Assembly: GCA_902702965.1 (NCBI GenBank)
Contig: CACRXP010000678.1
Location: forward strand, 72,452 to 136,451
Reading direction: 5' to 3'
From: Spirometra erinaceieuropaei
Taxonomy: Eukaryota; Platyhelminthes; Cestoda; Diphyllobothriidea; Diphyllobothriidae
Length of the DNA stretch: 64,000 nt
The notes under the pieces are model-generated. The model did not search any database. It saw only the letters and a list, made by a program, of their open reading frames with translations, and was not told the origin of the DNA. This document shows, piece after piece, positions 23,950 to 35,690 of the stretch (positions are counted from its first letter, which is position 1; every line of letters begins with the position of its first letter). The position numbers and the translations under genes were made by a program.

Positions 23950-26900
23950 CGGAAATATTTTGAATTACTGACGGGGCTATCGACGTTGTGCCATAGGAAT
24001 TAGTCAAGTGCACACGCATGCGATGGCATGGCGACTAATGTCAATGTAGTAAGGAGTATCGAAAATATCCAGAAAGACTTGGATAGCCATTTCCGGATGG
24101 AAATTCCGCGGCTCAGAGCACTAACTGAAAGATGTTGTCTCAAATCCTAGGCATTACGATGCAGCTGACGACCGTATGAGAGCCAAAAATGATCACATCA
24201 GTCTACCTCATCCTTGTCGGTTCTCCTAATCGCATGTTAACTGGTCGCTGTAGGTTAAGCCTCAGAGCACTACGAGATGAGCAAGTCGCAAAACCTTATC
24301 GGTTTACTCTCATCGTTCTTTCAATTTTTTTAAATTTTAATGGCAATTAAGGACTTCAGAAACTAAACCTCATGTCAATCTGGGGAAACGCGCTGTTACT
24401 GTATTTGCATGTTACCAAAATGCATTAACACGATGTCATTTGAGTGAATAGCTTCTTTTACATGACCAACGAAAGTTAAGCCCTAAAGGCTGATTGGAAA
24501 TCACCTTAAAAGAACAAATTTCCCCCGGAAACGGCTTAGACGCAGTGTAAGATTGAACAGTTTAATCCACCTCTCGACGACCAGACATTACTGCTGTCTA
24601 AGGATTAACCAGACCATGCGGAAAATCCCCTCTCATGAAACGGAGACTGAGCGAAAGAATTTATAGGCAATAGAGAGGTATTTGGGGGAAGTCACAGTAT
24701 GCGTATCATACTGGGCTGTGCATTTCCCAAATCATCTTCCCCAATGAAACCTTGTGTTCTAAGCCAGAGAAGTCGACAGATAAGTCCTAGCAAGTGGCTA
24801 GAAAATCAAAAACCTGAATAACGTGTCCAGGAACAATTAATTTTATTGTCTAGGAAATGTTAATAGACAGGATGAATTGCGTTTCCAGTGCGGATGCTTA
24901 TTAAGCCTAGATGTAGTCTAAGAACCTAACTCGTCCCAAAAGAAAATATATATTTAGAAAATAAGCTTCAGATGTTGCGTTATTCAAAATGCGATTTTAA
25001 AGATTGTACGCAAACGTAGTCACATGAGACTGCTCGTCTACCTTCAAATACCATCTGGAATATACAGGGTTCTATAACATCTCCGCCAGCGGCTTTGTCA
25101 GAGAACAAATCTCAATTTATCCAGATACAAAACCTTCCGATGCCATGGCAACCATCATGTTTGCATGGAGATGCCCAGCCACTATGTGTTTTATCAGTTT
25201 GCTTAACTCTTGGCAAGGAATGGGCCTTGTTTTTAAACTATAGTGTTTTTCGTTGGGCAACACGATATGCGTAACCTTCAACAAACTAAAAAACGAAACA
25301 TTACTGGTTAAACAGGTAACAATTTTTAATGTTTCCTAGACTACGTGTTTATTATGCAGTGATTCTCCGCCTCTGTACCCCTCCAAAGTTGCAACTTCAG
25401 GGGGTGAACCGGTCGGGAAAAACCTCCAAGGGACCACGAACACGGACAGGCCTATAATTAATTAGCTTGCCAATTTGCAAATTAAATTTTCTATGGCATG
25501 CTCTAGAACGGCCATAGAAATTTCAATTACGGGTGTTCTATCCGGAAAAAAACTGAATGACGAATATACGACTGTGGTAGTTAGATGTCACATATAAAGA
25601 AATAAAACATCACATCATAGATAAAGAAAAACAGCGTGCATTTTTGTGACAGTACTATATTCCAGCAAGGTAGCAGCGGGTAACAGACAGAAATCAGAAT
25701 GAAAACATTTAAAAAAGGAAGCGCTTTCAATGATTATTTCAGTCGCATGTGGATTTTATCACTAATTTATTAGTGTTAATTTTCTTCATTGCCCGCGGCT
25801 ACTTTTTTTATGGATCGGGATATTTTCGTATGGAAAGATCTAGGAGGACTTGATTTGAAAAACGGTCTTTTAGTAAATGCTGCCCAAAACTGCATACTCA
25901 AATAAGGGTCTTAGCAGTGTTAGGGTGAAGGGAACCACGTAGTTGTCACTAAACTGTGGATCCCGTCATATAGGAATGGCGGCAAATGGAGTGGTTTTAC
26001 GGGTAAAGTGTTGGTTGTTTGGTCGGTCTAGAAGTCTTGCTTATCTTCTTCTTTCAAACTTTCGCCATATATAGTTAAGACGCACTTTAACTTTTGGTTT
26101 TGTCACCCAACCTTATACAACCAGGCAGACTGCTTAGCAAGTGGGAAAGCATGACGACGAAAAAGCAGACCTATACTTTAAAACGTTATATATTGTCTGA
26201 AGATTCAGCATTAAATCCCGTCAACTGGATTCAAACATACATCATCTTCCCTTTCTTTGTTGGAAAGTATATTCGAGCTGACAACATGTACACTGAAATA
26301 AAGGTCCAGGCGCTTTGAGAGGAAAGTGGTTTGAACAGTGAAAACAGGCTGTTGCTTTGTGTCTGGTCTGTGCTAAGGACAGACGACGTTAAATTGAAAA
26401 AGCATTTGCGGAAAGATTTCAGGGCAACTTTATTTGTGTACACATCCTAACATGCCTTAAGCTATTTAGTCATGGAAGATTACTTCACTGACAACTTCCG
26501 TTGAAAGGTTAGTTAGGTGATTTCCGCTAGATTTTCTTCGATTTATTTTACACAGAACACTAACTCCGCATTGTCATTCAGGTTGATTTTTTGTGTATGT
26601 TAAAACCTCGTTTGCTTGTTCCGAAGGGTCTCCAAACGACTGTATTGTTTATTGCATGAAAGTTATACTGGCGCTGAAGCACTTAAAGCTTGCGCGGACG
26701 TTAATTTATATTAAGAATTTTGTGACGTTCATGTCCTTGGAGTAATGAAAGTCTCTTGTATTTCTATTGGCTTCCAAATTTTTGACACGTTTCTCTTACA
26801 TTTGAACGACTTCGACAATTTTAAGGATTCCTACGCTTTCCCAAAAAGCAGTTCTGACGAGACTGCAGAGCAAGTCCGGTACTAATCAGTTTGGAAAGTT

Positions 26901-27215
26901 GTAATCTACCTGAAAATATTTTTTTCGAGAAAAGGTCATCAAGCCGAATTCGGGTATGCCATTTGGATGTCTTTACCCCTGATGCTAATTTTTTCTAAAA
27001 AGTAAAATGTCGATTTGGAACGTCATACAGGCGGGCTGCTCGTGTTTTTCCTACTGTGAAAACGTCTAAAATATCAAACGAAGTCCTGTGATATTAAAAA
27101 CAAGACGATAAAACGTGACACCTGTTGCTTTCTTGGAATTTTATTTATTTTTCCAAATAAGGACAAATCCAGGAGGAAATGAAGGTTCACTTTATGGCAA
27201 ATCGGTCGGTCTTAT
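23950..27215. other. No gene recognised
   Basis: About 3.3 kb of mixed-composition sequence. A 26094-26318 plus frame and a 26231-26443 minus frame overlap and carry no recognisable domain. No repeat shared with the rest of the window was noticed. Confidence 0.45.
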
Positions 27216-27224
27216 GTCCCCTAA

Positions 27225-27440
27225 AGAATGACGGTCAGATCGTCCCGACCGACAAGATCCACCGGGTGTCCCTCGAAGTGGCACAGTGCGGCGACTAGTC
27301 CGCAAGTAATGTTATAGTAAGACAGACTTGTGTAGCATCTACAGCACTCTCTCCTCACTAACCCACCTGTCGCCGATGAAAAGACAATGCCATGAAGGCC
27401 GAGGCTATATTTTGCCGGGAAATATAGAGGATTTGCCACA
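27225..27440 (+). repeat. Dispersed repeat, copy 1
   Basis: About 27280-27400 resembles 62995-63120: GTCCGCAAGTAATGTTATAG against TTGCGCGTAAATTGGTTTAT, then the closely matching AGCATCTACAGCACTCTCTC and AGCATCTACCGCGCTCTCTC. The class is unknown. Confidence 0.5.
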
Positions 27441-27482
27441 CACTTTCTGACATTTGGTAAAGTACTTCGTGTTCTGGGCTCT

Positions 27483-27512
27483 GTGCTCTCTCTCTGTCTC
27501 TCTCTTCCTTTT
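27483..27512. repeat. CT-rich microsatellite
   Basis: A run of CTCTCTCTCTGTCTCTCTCTT on the plus strand. Confidence 0.8.
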
Positions 27513-27779
27513 ATCAGTCAGTCAGTAAGCGTATTTATTGCTTTGTGAGGTTTTGAGCAGTATAATCTAAAACCATAAGTCTAACAACACATGCTTTTAT
27601 TATTAATGAGAGCAGTAATTCACTTCGTGATGCGTCTGCAGGTAAAGAAATATGTCCTGGATATAGGGGCGTAAGTCAGATGCTGAGTACTTTTAATCCG
27701 CTTTTATGCGTCTTGGCACTGCTGAGACGGCTGTTTTTTTATCAAACAGGCAAAAGCTATAATCCGGCATACTTTGGCA

Positions 27780-28085
27780 GCTCTCTGCCACACAAGTGTC
27801 GGGGTGCTGCGAGATCGGACAGACGCCCCCCCCTTCGGTCCACAGGCGTTTCTATTGGCCCGCGTGTGTCCACAACCCGAAGTAAATCGCTGATTGGCAG
27901 GTTGGTAGCCTGAACAAAACTCTCCGCTGACCAACGCCGACGCATGTTATTGGCTCCCTGTACGGTAGGAGTTAATTAAGATCATCACGCCTACGTCAGC
28001 TCTGCGATTTCCGCCTTCGGGAAGAACTACTTCGGGGCGGGAGAGGAAGTTGCTCTTATACCCCAATAACGCTTCAATACAGGGG
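27780..28085 (+). promoter_or_regulatory. CpG-rich promoter-like island with three CCAAT boxes
   Basis: In about 300 bp far richer in CpG than its surroundings there are three inverted CCAAT boxes (ATTGG at 27854, 27893 and 27949), a CRE-like TACGTCA at 27992, a GC box GGGGCGGG at 28034-28041 and a TATA-like CTTATACC near 28055. This order and spacing resemble a proximal RNA polymerase II promoter firing to the right, with a start expected near 28085. No first exon is recognised downstream. A transposon LTR promoter is an alternative. Confidence 0.45.
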
Positions 28086-28089
28086 AAGT

Positions 28090-29395
28090 GGAGTCCCGAA
28101 GACAAATGTTGCGATAATCTTTTTAACGGTTCCCATTACTGTCTTCCACCGACATAACAAACAAACAAAGGGAAAGTCTAAAAACAGAGTGACTTGTTGG
28201 CATGTGGATGATCAGGCCAGAGAATTGGCTGATCAACTAACGTTTTATTTTTTTTGCCAGGGCGAAATTACGGCAGTTCAAAGTGGGTTTCACGCACAAC
28301 TACGCAATGATATGCGAGGCCTAAACCAGTAGGATGGCCATGTGAATTGCATACTACACAGTCGGACTGAATTTGCTTAAAAAATGACTTGCTAAGATTT
28401 AATTGTTTAAGTTATATCCCCAAGAAACGGTTATTTTTTTCAAAAATGTCTTAAATTCATTCGGCAGCTTATTGCGTCATCTTCACATTTTATTTTTGAG
28501 GAACGTTTAGGCTTTACTGTTGAAAAACTGTTCCAGTTTCCGGATAAATTTGCAAACGACCAGCCATTACACTCGCATTCGGTGTATCCGCGGTAGAATC
28601 TGCATAGCTTCTATGTAAGGGAGATTGCATATTTCTATACCTTTTCTTAAACATGTCATATAGGGCTAGGAAAAATTTTTCAATGTACATGCAATAAGCA
28701 ACCTTTATAGACTGCTAAAACGATGCTTCGTGAATGGGTCCTATAATGTTAGTAAAACACACTGTAACTAGTAAGAATTTAAAACAAATAACATGGTCTT
28801 TCTCAAGCGCTAGATTTGATGATGATCTTATTTGCTACTAAATGAGTGCAATGAAGAATAGTTTGTGTAAGGTTTGCATAAAATATATTTCAGGTTATTG
28901 AGGCATAGAAAATAACAGGAACGAAATGTTTTTAAATAGTATTTTTTCACAGTGTTGGGTTCTTGCAAGCGGTCGCAAAGAACCTCATACAGAATTCGAG
29001 AGTCTGACGTGTTAGAGTCACAAATCTACCAGGATTTAGTTTAGCAGTTTAAGAGCAGACCATGCCAGATGCAGACAATGTATATTCCGGATGTTAAAAT
29101 TAAAATCAGTTTTCAAATGACAGAACAATATTATAGTTATTTACAATAGGGCTTTGATAATCCTTTAAATATAAACCTCTGAAATGATGTAACCTTCTCT
29201 GTAGTAGGCAAAAGGGAAGGACTTTATAATACTCATACAAAAAGCATTCGCGCCACTTGCATAACAATTGCTTGCAATTTATTGGGACAGTCCGCCAAGA
29301 AAATGTCCAGTCAGCTGCGGACACGTTGCCGCGAGGAAATTCGTCTTTTACCCCGCATTTATTAAGCATAAAAAAAGACAAAAAGATAAATGTCT
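28090..29395. other. No gene recognised
   Basis: Mostly AT-rich. No frame after the promoter-like island shows a clear start with coding character. Confidence 0.45.
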
Positions 29396-29399
29396 ACTG

Positions 29400-29910
29400 A
29401 GTCGCGAAATGCAGTAAAAACCACTGTTGAAAAGTCAAATTGGCGAACATGTTTTTTCGGTACCTCTTCATCAGGCCAAAACGGTTACACAGAAGTTTAA
29501 GTTATGTGACTTACATGACTTATAAGTGATTCGGGGACAATTAACATCCATATGTCTTCCGTGGCCAACGTCGCCCCAAATTCCTGATGGCAGGGTGTGT
29601 GCACAACGTACCCGACGTACTCACAGCCTATGCCTCTCCTCTCCGTCGCCCCCTTAACCCAATGACCACGACACGCCGACCACGCCATAGCACGCTTCGT
29701 CATGCGAGTGGCGTGTGAACGATGATTGGCGTGGGAACGATGGATGTTAATTGTCCCCAAATCACTTATAAGTCATGTAATTCACATAACGTAAACTTCT
29801 ATGTGACCGTTTAGGCCTGATGAAGAGTTGGTGAAAACACGTCTTCGACAATTTGACTTTTCAATTGTATCATGGGAATATTCGCTGAACTTAGAAAAAC
29901 CACTGTTTTC
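29400..29910. mobile_element. Small inverted-repeat element with hammerhead-like ends
   Basis: 29410-29545 and 29737-29905 are inverted copies of about 140-165 bp, sharing AAATCACTTATAAGTCATGT, then a block with AAACTTCTNTGTNACCG, then CCTGATGAAGAG, a GAAAA box and ATTTGACTTTTCAA. The 190 bp spacer is GC-rich and contains a tandem pair of GGCGTGNGAACGATG. There is no ORF of note. The ends are related to the terminal repeats of the PLE at 34.1-35.8 kb (CTGAAGAG, then a GAAA box, then GCCAATTTG), so this looks like a non-autonomous or internally deleted PLE-type element. Confidence 0.75.
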
Positions 29911-30503
29911 ATTATTGCACTACAAAAGACATCCCTGGTACAATAGTGCGGTTTCAACTACCGGCATCGGGTGCGTCTATCCAGACTTATATCAGGTTCC
30001 GAAAACGGGCGAAGCTGGAGATGTCCTAGACCCAAATGGAGACACTACCATAGCGCAGCGCACGTTAACCAGCCTGTGGAGAGTCTGCACACTCCAAGAA
30101 TTTGTCGTTGTGGTGACATGCCTCTGCGCGCCAGGCACTTGCGACTAATGGCTGACCGGTTTGGACAGCGGCCTGGTGCTTAAGACATATAAGAGTGAGT
30201 TAAGTCGACTTCACGGTGCTGCAGATCATTTGGTTCCTGTAAACACTCTGATGCGCTTTGGAACTACCACGATAACATAAAGCTCGTGGGTTCAATGGTT
30301 TCTGAGTGAAACTGTAGTTCATTCCTGCTTACAGGAGGGAGAGTCAAACGGCAATAGCTTCCATAGGAATCCCATCTAGATGGGGTCTCGTTTCTGTGAA
30401 AAACTGGCCTATTGGACGCGAATGAAACCACGTTTGAAAGACGCAGACAGACTGTTGGGATCGGTCGCCACTGTCTTCGTGCCAACCCTACTAGATTCAG
30501 GTA

Positions 30504-31478
30504 CAGTGGGTGGGCTAACTAACGAAATGTCGACCGAAATCCCGAAATGCGATTTCGTTTGGAAAAGAGTAAGTTAGTAGGGTTGTAAAACTAATCAGTC
30601 TTTACTTAATTCTATAATAATTCACTAACCTCAGGATGTTGGCTTTCAAACTAAAGTCCTTCCGGCTGCATATAAAAATTATATTTTATACAAATGACAA
30701 CTTAAGTCGCACGCGTTTTTCTCATTGATTTTCGATGCCCCTAAAAGTCCAATTATATTTCATGGAAAACATGGACAAAATTATTCATTCTTCCACTCAT
30801 TTGGTAGCAATTACGTCTTCTTCTTATTTTATATTCGAAGGAAGTGCAATAGTCAGTTTTCAAAAACTTTTTCAATTCCACAATAATTCTGAACCCGCTG
30901 TGCCTTCACGCTTGCATTCCGGATTTCAAACTATAATCCATGTATTTTCGGCGTAGGGAAAACCACACATTTCTCTACGGTACTGAGTAGATCTCATATG
31001 GATTTCATAAAATTCAGCACTGTATTTGATTCATATTGCTAACTTTACAAGCCACATTGGTAAATGCAGAGACATGACGTTTGATGGACGGCCATTTCAA
31101 GGTACTTAAAAGTCTCTTAATTAGAAACGTTTATTTAAAACCACATTATGTCCCTCCTTTGAGTATAAAATTGGAAGCAGATGTCGTTTTCTATCGAAGG
31201 AGCAGCAAAAAAAATATTTTTATTCATGGCTTCCATGAAATAAAATTGGACTTTTAGGAGCATCGAAAATCAATAAGCAAAAATGCGTGCTACATAAGTG
31301 GTCATTTTTAGAGTTTAGTTTATATATGCCGCCGGAAAGAGGTTTGCTCAAAAGCTGGCATCTTGAGGTAACTAAACCATTCTAGAAGTTTACTGCAGAC
31401 TGATAAGTTTTACAACACTTTGAAACGAAAACGAATTTCGGAATTTCGTTTGACATTTCATGAGTTAGCCTCCTTCTG
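30504..31478. mobile_element. Foldback (MITE-like) element, subfamily I, TA-flanked
   Basis: Starts CAGTGGGTGGGCTAACTA after TA (30502-30503) and ends GTTAGCCTCCTTCTG before TA (31479-31480). The arms pair along about 400 bp in the order GAAATGCG, GTAAAACTAATCAGTC, CCTCAGGATGTTGGCTTTC and TTGATTTTCGATGCCCC. TA duplication and a CAGT tip are what Tc1/mariner-type transposition leaves. There is no transposase gene. Confidence 0.88.
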
Positions 31479-31559
31479 TAAGTGAGGACCGATTGAGTGC
31501 GTTGGATGCAGCGCAAGTGTTTTTCCCCTACGTAGTTATTTACGGGCAAGTCGCAGGCC

Positions 31560-32125
31560 TGAACCAACGTGGGATATCGACGTCCACGTCATCGACGTGG
31601 CCAAGCGCAGTAGAAATGACTGCGGTGGAAGTCGTTTGACTGTAGACGCGATGTTTATGCAATGCCACTTGGAAAACGCGAACGCACTCTTACATTCTGT
31701 CACCTGCCTTAACGCACTAACATCCCACTGAGGGCATGCCAAAGATTTGGCCTGAAGTACTTCGTAGGAGCTGGTTTAAACAAACTCACATGAGCCCCAA
31801 CAACTGTTCAGTCTGTTGAGTGACGAGGGGGATGCCTACAAACATGCTGGCTCACCAACAATTACGACGGCCGAAAAGGGGTCATTAGTGGCAGGAGCCC
31901 ACCGGCGGTCAATCGTGGAGAGGTCAACGCTAATCGCCGGCGAACGGGCAGGTCAAAGTTCGTGCCTCGCGCACGGATATAATACCAGGCAGGTATCAAG
32001 GCTGACGCAATCAAGACCAGCAGGAACAGTCAACGCATTACTCTGATGATGGAAACGAGAGGGTTTCCGAAACGTCAGTACAAATATAACTCGGTCCATG
32101 AATTCGCCCCATCTTCTTCTTCGTC
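31560..32125 (+). mobile_element. PLE 3' end (type B) with hammerhead
   Basis: Shares with 40330-40640 the order ACGGGCAGGTCAAAGTTC, AGGCTGA, the hammerhead, CAGTACAAATA, and CTCGGTCC followed by TGAATTCGCC or TGGACTCGTC. It is recognisable as a PLE terminal segment by the ribozyme position and the similarity of the downstream T/C-rich tail. No RT or endonuclease frame remains. Confidence 0.75.
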
Positions 32126-32514
32126 TTCTTCGGCGGATGATGAACGAGATACAAATTTTTCTGTAGATATTAACAAATGTAATCTAACGACCTAAGAGAT
32201 TTCACGCGCCAATTTTTCGATCAAATAATTGTTTAGGACTATGCGCATTATCAAACAACTGGTGTACTTTACCATCGTTCATTTTCTTGCTTAACTGATC
32301 CTACGGGTTTATCCTTATGCTTGTACCAAATCGCACATTTTGCATGTTGCATGACAACTTATTTGTTTCTTCCGTGCTGCCGTGCAATTAAATCACAATC
32401 AAACTTCAAATTCCTGGCTGGAATTATTTGCAGACATTGGGAGTTCGAAATCTGCACTGAAATCGTGTAGCGCAATGTGACTTGGAAAACGCGAACACGC
32501 TCTTATATTGTGCC
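31658..32514 (+). repeat. Direct repeats of about 45 bp bracketing the type B PLE end
   Basis: GCAATGCCACTTGGAAAACG (31658 onward) and GCAATGTGACTTGGAAAACG (32471 onward) continue similarly through the next 25 bp (ACTCTTACATTCTGTC against GCTCTTATATTGTGCC). They flank the ribozyme-bearing segment about 810 bp apart. Confidence 0.6.
32039..32080 (+). ncRNA. Hammerhead ribozyme, intact core and fully paired stems (PLE type B)
   Basis: CTGATGA at 32043-32049; stem II GGAAAC (32051-32056) pairs perfectly with GTTTCC (32063-32068) around loop GAGAGG; GAAA at 32069-32072; GTC at 32074-32076. Stem I TACT (32039-32042) pairs perfectly with AGTA (32077-32080). Both stems differ in sequence from the type A ribozymes yet keep pairing. 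Confidence 0.9.
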
Positions 32515-32519
32515 GCGTT

Positions 32520-34085
32520 TTTTAGCGTATTGGCATTCAAAATAGATCGTTCTAGCGACCAGCCCGAATTTACGTCGTGGGAGCGCGTTTGAACTAATTG
32601 TGCTTATTTGCGTCTACTGTGGGTATTAATAAGGGCCATTTAAGAACCTAAATCTATTTCACCACTTAAGTTTTCGACTATATAATAGTTTTGAATTGTC
32701 CGCACTATTAGTCTACTGATGAAACTTAGACTATCTCACCCGTTCACTTGTTCGACTTCAAGAATTTATGACTGCCTTCAGTGGCTGTTGGATCTCCAAG
32801 ATAGTTCCAGTTATTTCTCTCGATTGTGGACAAATTTTGATAGGATTCAACTTTGAAGTGCAAACGCAACTTTTAGACAAGTGCTAGTTTGGCGATTGTT
32901 AAAAAACATTTGACCCAAAACAGATAGTAGATTCTTATTTTGCCTTTTATATCAACGTTATCTTTGCAGTCTCCTAGAGGATCCTTAGATGAAAAATATT
33001 CCACGTAACGTGTGTTTTCTCCTGACAAATCACAAAATATTTTGATGCATAGGCACAATGCTGTTTTTTCCAGATAGAGCTCGTGATGCCCATCCGTGTT
33101 GCTGGATTGAGAGTAATAAATGTGTTTACAGCATGCTGCAAAATTCTGACATCCACTCACAGATGCACTTTCTGCAGTCGGGAGTTTTGACAGACAAAGG
33201 TCGGGCAGCCGACACCTCGCTAACCTCTGCCGATGAAAAAGTTGACATTATTCACAAGCCCAAAGAATGCGTAACCACACCTAAATGCCGCAGTGGCTTT
33301 GGTGGAGAGTTGCTAACTGTGGTGAAAAGCAGCCGGCAAAGTGAAAAAACCCCAGACGGCTGAACATCCGGCCGAAGGAAGCGCAGAAAGTACAGTCGTC
33401 CGTCGGAAAAAGGCGTGGATTATTTACTTTATCCTCAAATCTGTCCTATGTTTTATTCATTTGCTACAAAACGTTTTTATGATTAGGCCGTTTTTGACCA
33501 AAGTGAGGGTGCAAATAGTTCATTTTTGACCCTTTATTTTAGACTGATAGGCATAGCTCTGGCCAGTTCCTGTGTGGTGCGTGTAGACAGGCTATTTACT
33601 TTTGTCGACCACTACCCCTGCCTTAAACTCCCGGTCGTCTAGGCACCAACTTATAGTTTCGGCAAGGCGCAGGATGTCGGGAGGTGTGCGGCAGGTACTA
33701 AGCAAGTCCGTCCCAGCATAAATTATTTCATACTCATGCGAAGGTGTTGAGTCTACTCCGTTGGACTCGAGGTAGATGTCGTCGCTTACAAAAGTCGGGC
33801 TGTTTAGTTATGCGATTTTCTTTGCGCAGACACTGAAGACGTTTGTTTATTCTTTAGCGGTCCGGTAAATTATTAAACATCAAAAATGACTACTGAAGGC
33901 CATATCAAAGCCATTGTGCAGCGGTGACGGGACAGAGCGTTGAGAGGTGTCTGGACATATGAATGAACAGGGGAAGATCTGTGGCCTGGTTCTTACAGGG
34001 GACGCAAAAACAATGTCTGTGCGTCGTATTTGTGTTTTGTTATTAAAAGGCGACAATGGAGGGCAAGGAAAACAACTCAACAAGT
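32520..34085. other. No gene recognised
   Basis: A 101-codon plus frame at 33058-33363 and opposite frames overlap. None shows a domain or convincing splice signals. Confidence 0.4.
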
Positions 34086-34124
34086 GTAGCACAGTTCAAA
34101 GGGCAAATTGGCGAGCATACGTCT

Positions 34125-34160
34125 GCTTTCGATAAATTCTCTTCAGGTCTGTGCATTTAT
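34125..34160 (-). ncRNA. Hammerhead-like motif in PLE type C terminal repeat
   Basis: Minus strand: CTGAAGA, a short stem region GAATTTATC, GAAA, then GCAGACG. The position-7 base of the first box is free to vary, so the box is acceptable, but stem II is only about 2 bp and the last box is not a clean GTC. The inverted partner at 35655-35690 has the same form. Confidence 0.45.
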
Positions 34161-34199
34161 ATAGCTACTGAATTAATGATTTAAATGATACGGGTAAGG

Positions 34200-35625
34200 A
34201 GGTAATTATGATGTACCTCGGATTTGGGAGGGGGGGAAGGGGAAGAAGGAAACACCACAATTCCAGTCAGCACCAGGGAGATGGGGGGGGGGCCCTGCGA
34301 AGGCAATTATATGCGGGTGTGTGACTTGGTGGCTTTGACCCATGGGAACTGTGGGACCTGTATAAAGGTCTTCTGTGAGTTTAGGACCGGTCCGTGTAGC
34401 CTTATTGCAGCCGCCTCTGTCGTAGCCATCAGGCGCTGCCCAAGTATTTTTGGAGAGTTTTATGGGACCTTCAAAATCACTCTGAAGGCCTCTCTGGTCT
34501 GTGTCTCGGTGGTCTGTGTCTACCATATGGGCGGGGATCGAGATATTGATGTTTTTTATTTCACCATTTCTTAACAACGATGAAAGATGTTCTTTTATTC
34601 TTTTGTATAAACGCCGGCTGGTGCAACCAATATATTCTGTTCCACAGGAGCAGGTGTAGGAGAAAATACACGTAGAGGTAGTCTGAGCTGGTAGTTCGTC
34701 CTTGCCCTATCCGTATAGGATAGGACTGGTAGAGAACGGTACACGGGTATCAGCTGCTGGAAAGGTCTTTGATACGACTTGAGAAGGCGTTATATTTAAA
34801 GTTCACTTTGGGCGTCCCATGAAATGGGACTCTGAAGGAAGAACCTTTTCTTTCCTGCCGTCAGTATCGGGAACTTTTGTGGTTCCTTGGCCATGTTCTT
34901 AGCAATGAATCGAACAGAAAACCCGTTCTGGCGAAGAAGGCCTTCGAAGGTTCCAAGCTCTTTGTCAACGCTATCAGCTGAGCAGATTTTACCCACTCTT
35001 TCTGTTTAACAGCGGATTAAATTACGTCTAATGTTTAGCGGTACAAAACTCCCAAAAAGGGTATAGTGTTCGAATCACGTTTATTTACGATAGACGCTAC
35101 GTCGAATGCTGGCTCGGGCCTTCTTCTCATAAGCTCATCCGGAAAGGGAAGTGAAAGGGGAGTGAACCTGACTGTCCTTCTTTCGGAGTGAATTTAATTG
35201 ATAGGTGCCCCTGATTTGTATCATCCAGTAAATTAAAGATATCACTTTATTTCGGTGCAATTTCCAATATATCATCCACGTACCGCCCATAGTATCATAA
35301 ACGGTTGATCTAGTGAAGTAGCTGGAAAGCTTCTAACTTTCCTATGAATATATTCGCCAAAAGCGGGCCAAGGGGCGAGCCGATGGCTACGCCGTACATC
35401 TGCCTATATAGATTGTTATTGAATAGGAAATGCACGTTCAAGGTACACCCCAATAACAATGTCTTGAGGGCATTCAGCGACAGTCCTATATCCTACTGAT
35501 TGTCGGCGATAAAATCACAAAGGTAGTTGACCGTTGCCGTTACGGATACGCTGGTAAAAAGGGATGAGACATCTGACAAAAACATGACCATTTCGTTCCA
35601 TCTACTTGCCGCTATCTTTCAATTA
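34200..35625 (-). pseudogene. PLE type C reverse transcriptase and GIY-YIG remnant
   Basis: Minus-strand order: motif A SDVSSLFTSVS, then MYGVAIGSPLGPLLANIF (motif B region), YGRYVDDILEI with YVDD at 35271-35282, HLSIKFTP, DELMRRRPEPAF, a stretch with several frameshifts, then the endonuclease YTCSCGTEYIGCTSRRLYKR followed by IKEHLSSLLRNGEIKNINIS. The 3' UTR to 34200 matches 300-530 and 51420-51600. Motif A, B and C residues are recognisable, but stops and frameshifts make it non-functional. The family differs clearly from type A. Confidence 0.9.
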
Positions 35626-35654
35626 ATTACTGTAATAGCCATAATAATGTACAG

Positions 35655-35690
35655 GTCTGAAGAGGATTTATCGAAAGCAAACGTATGCTC
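35655..35690 (+). ncRNA. Hammerhead-like motif, inverted partner
   Basis: CTGAAGAGGATTTATCGAAA on the plus strand, followed by GCAAACGTATGC. It is the counterpart of the motif at 34125-34160 in the opposite terminal repeat of the same PLE. Confidence 0.45.
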
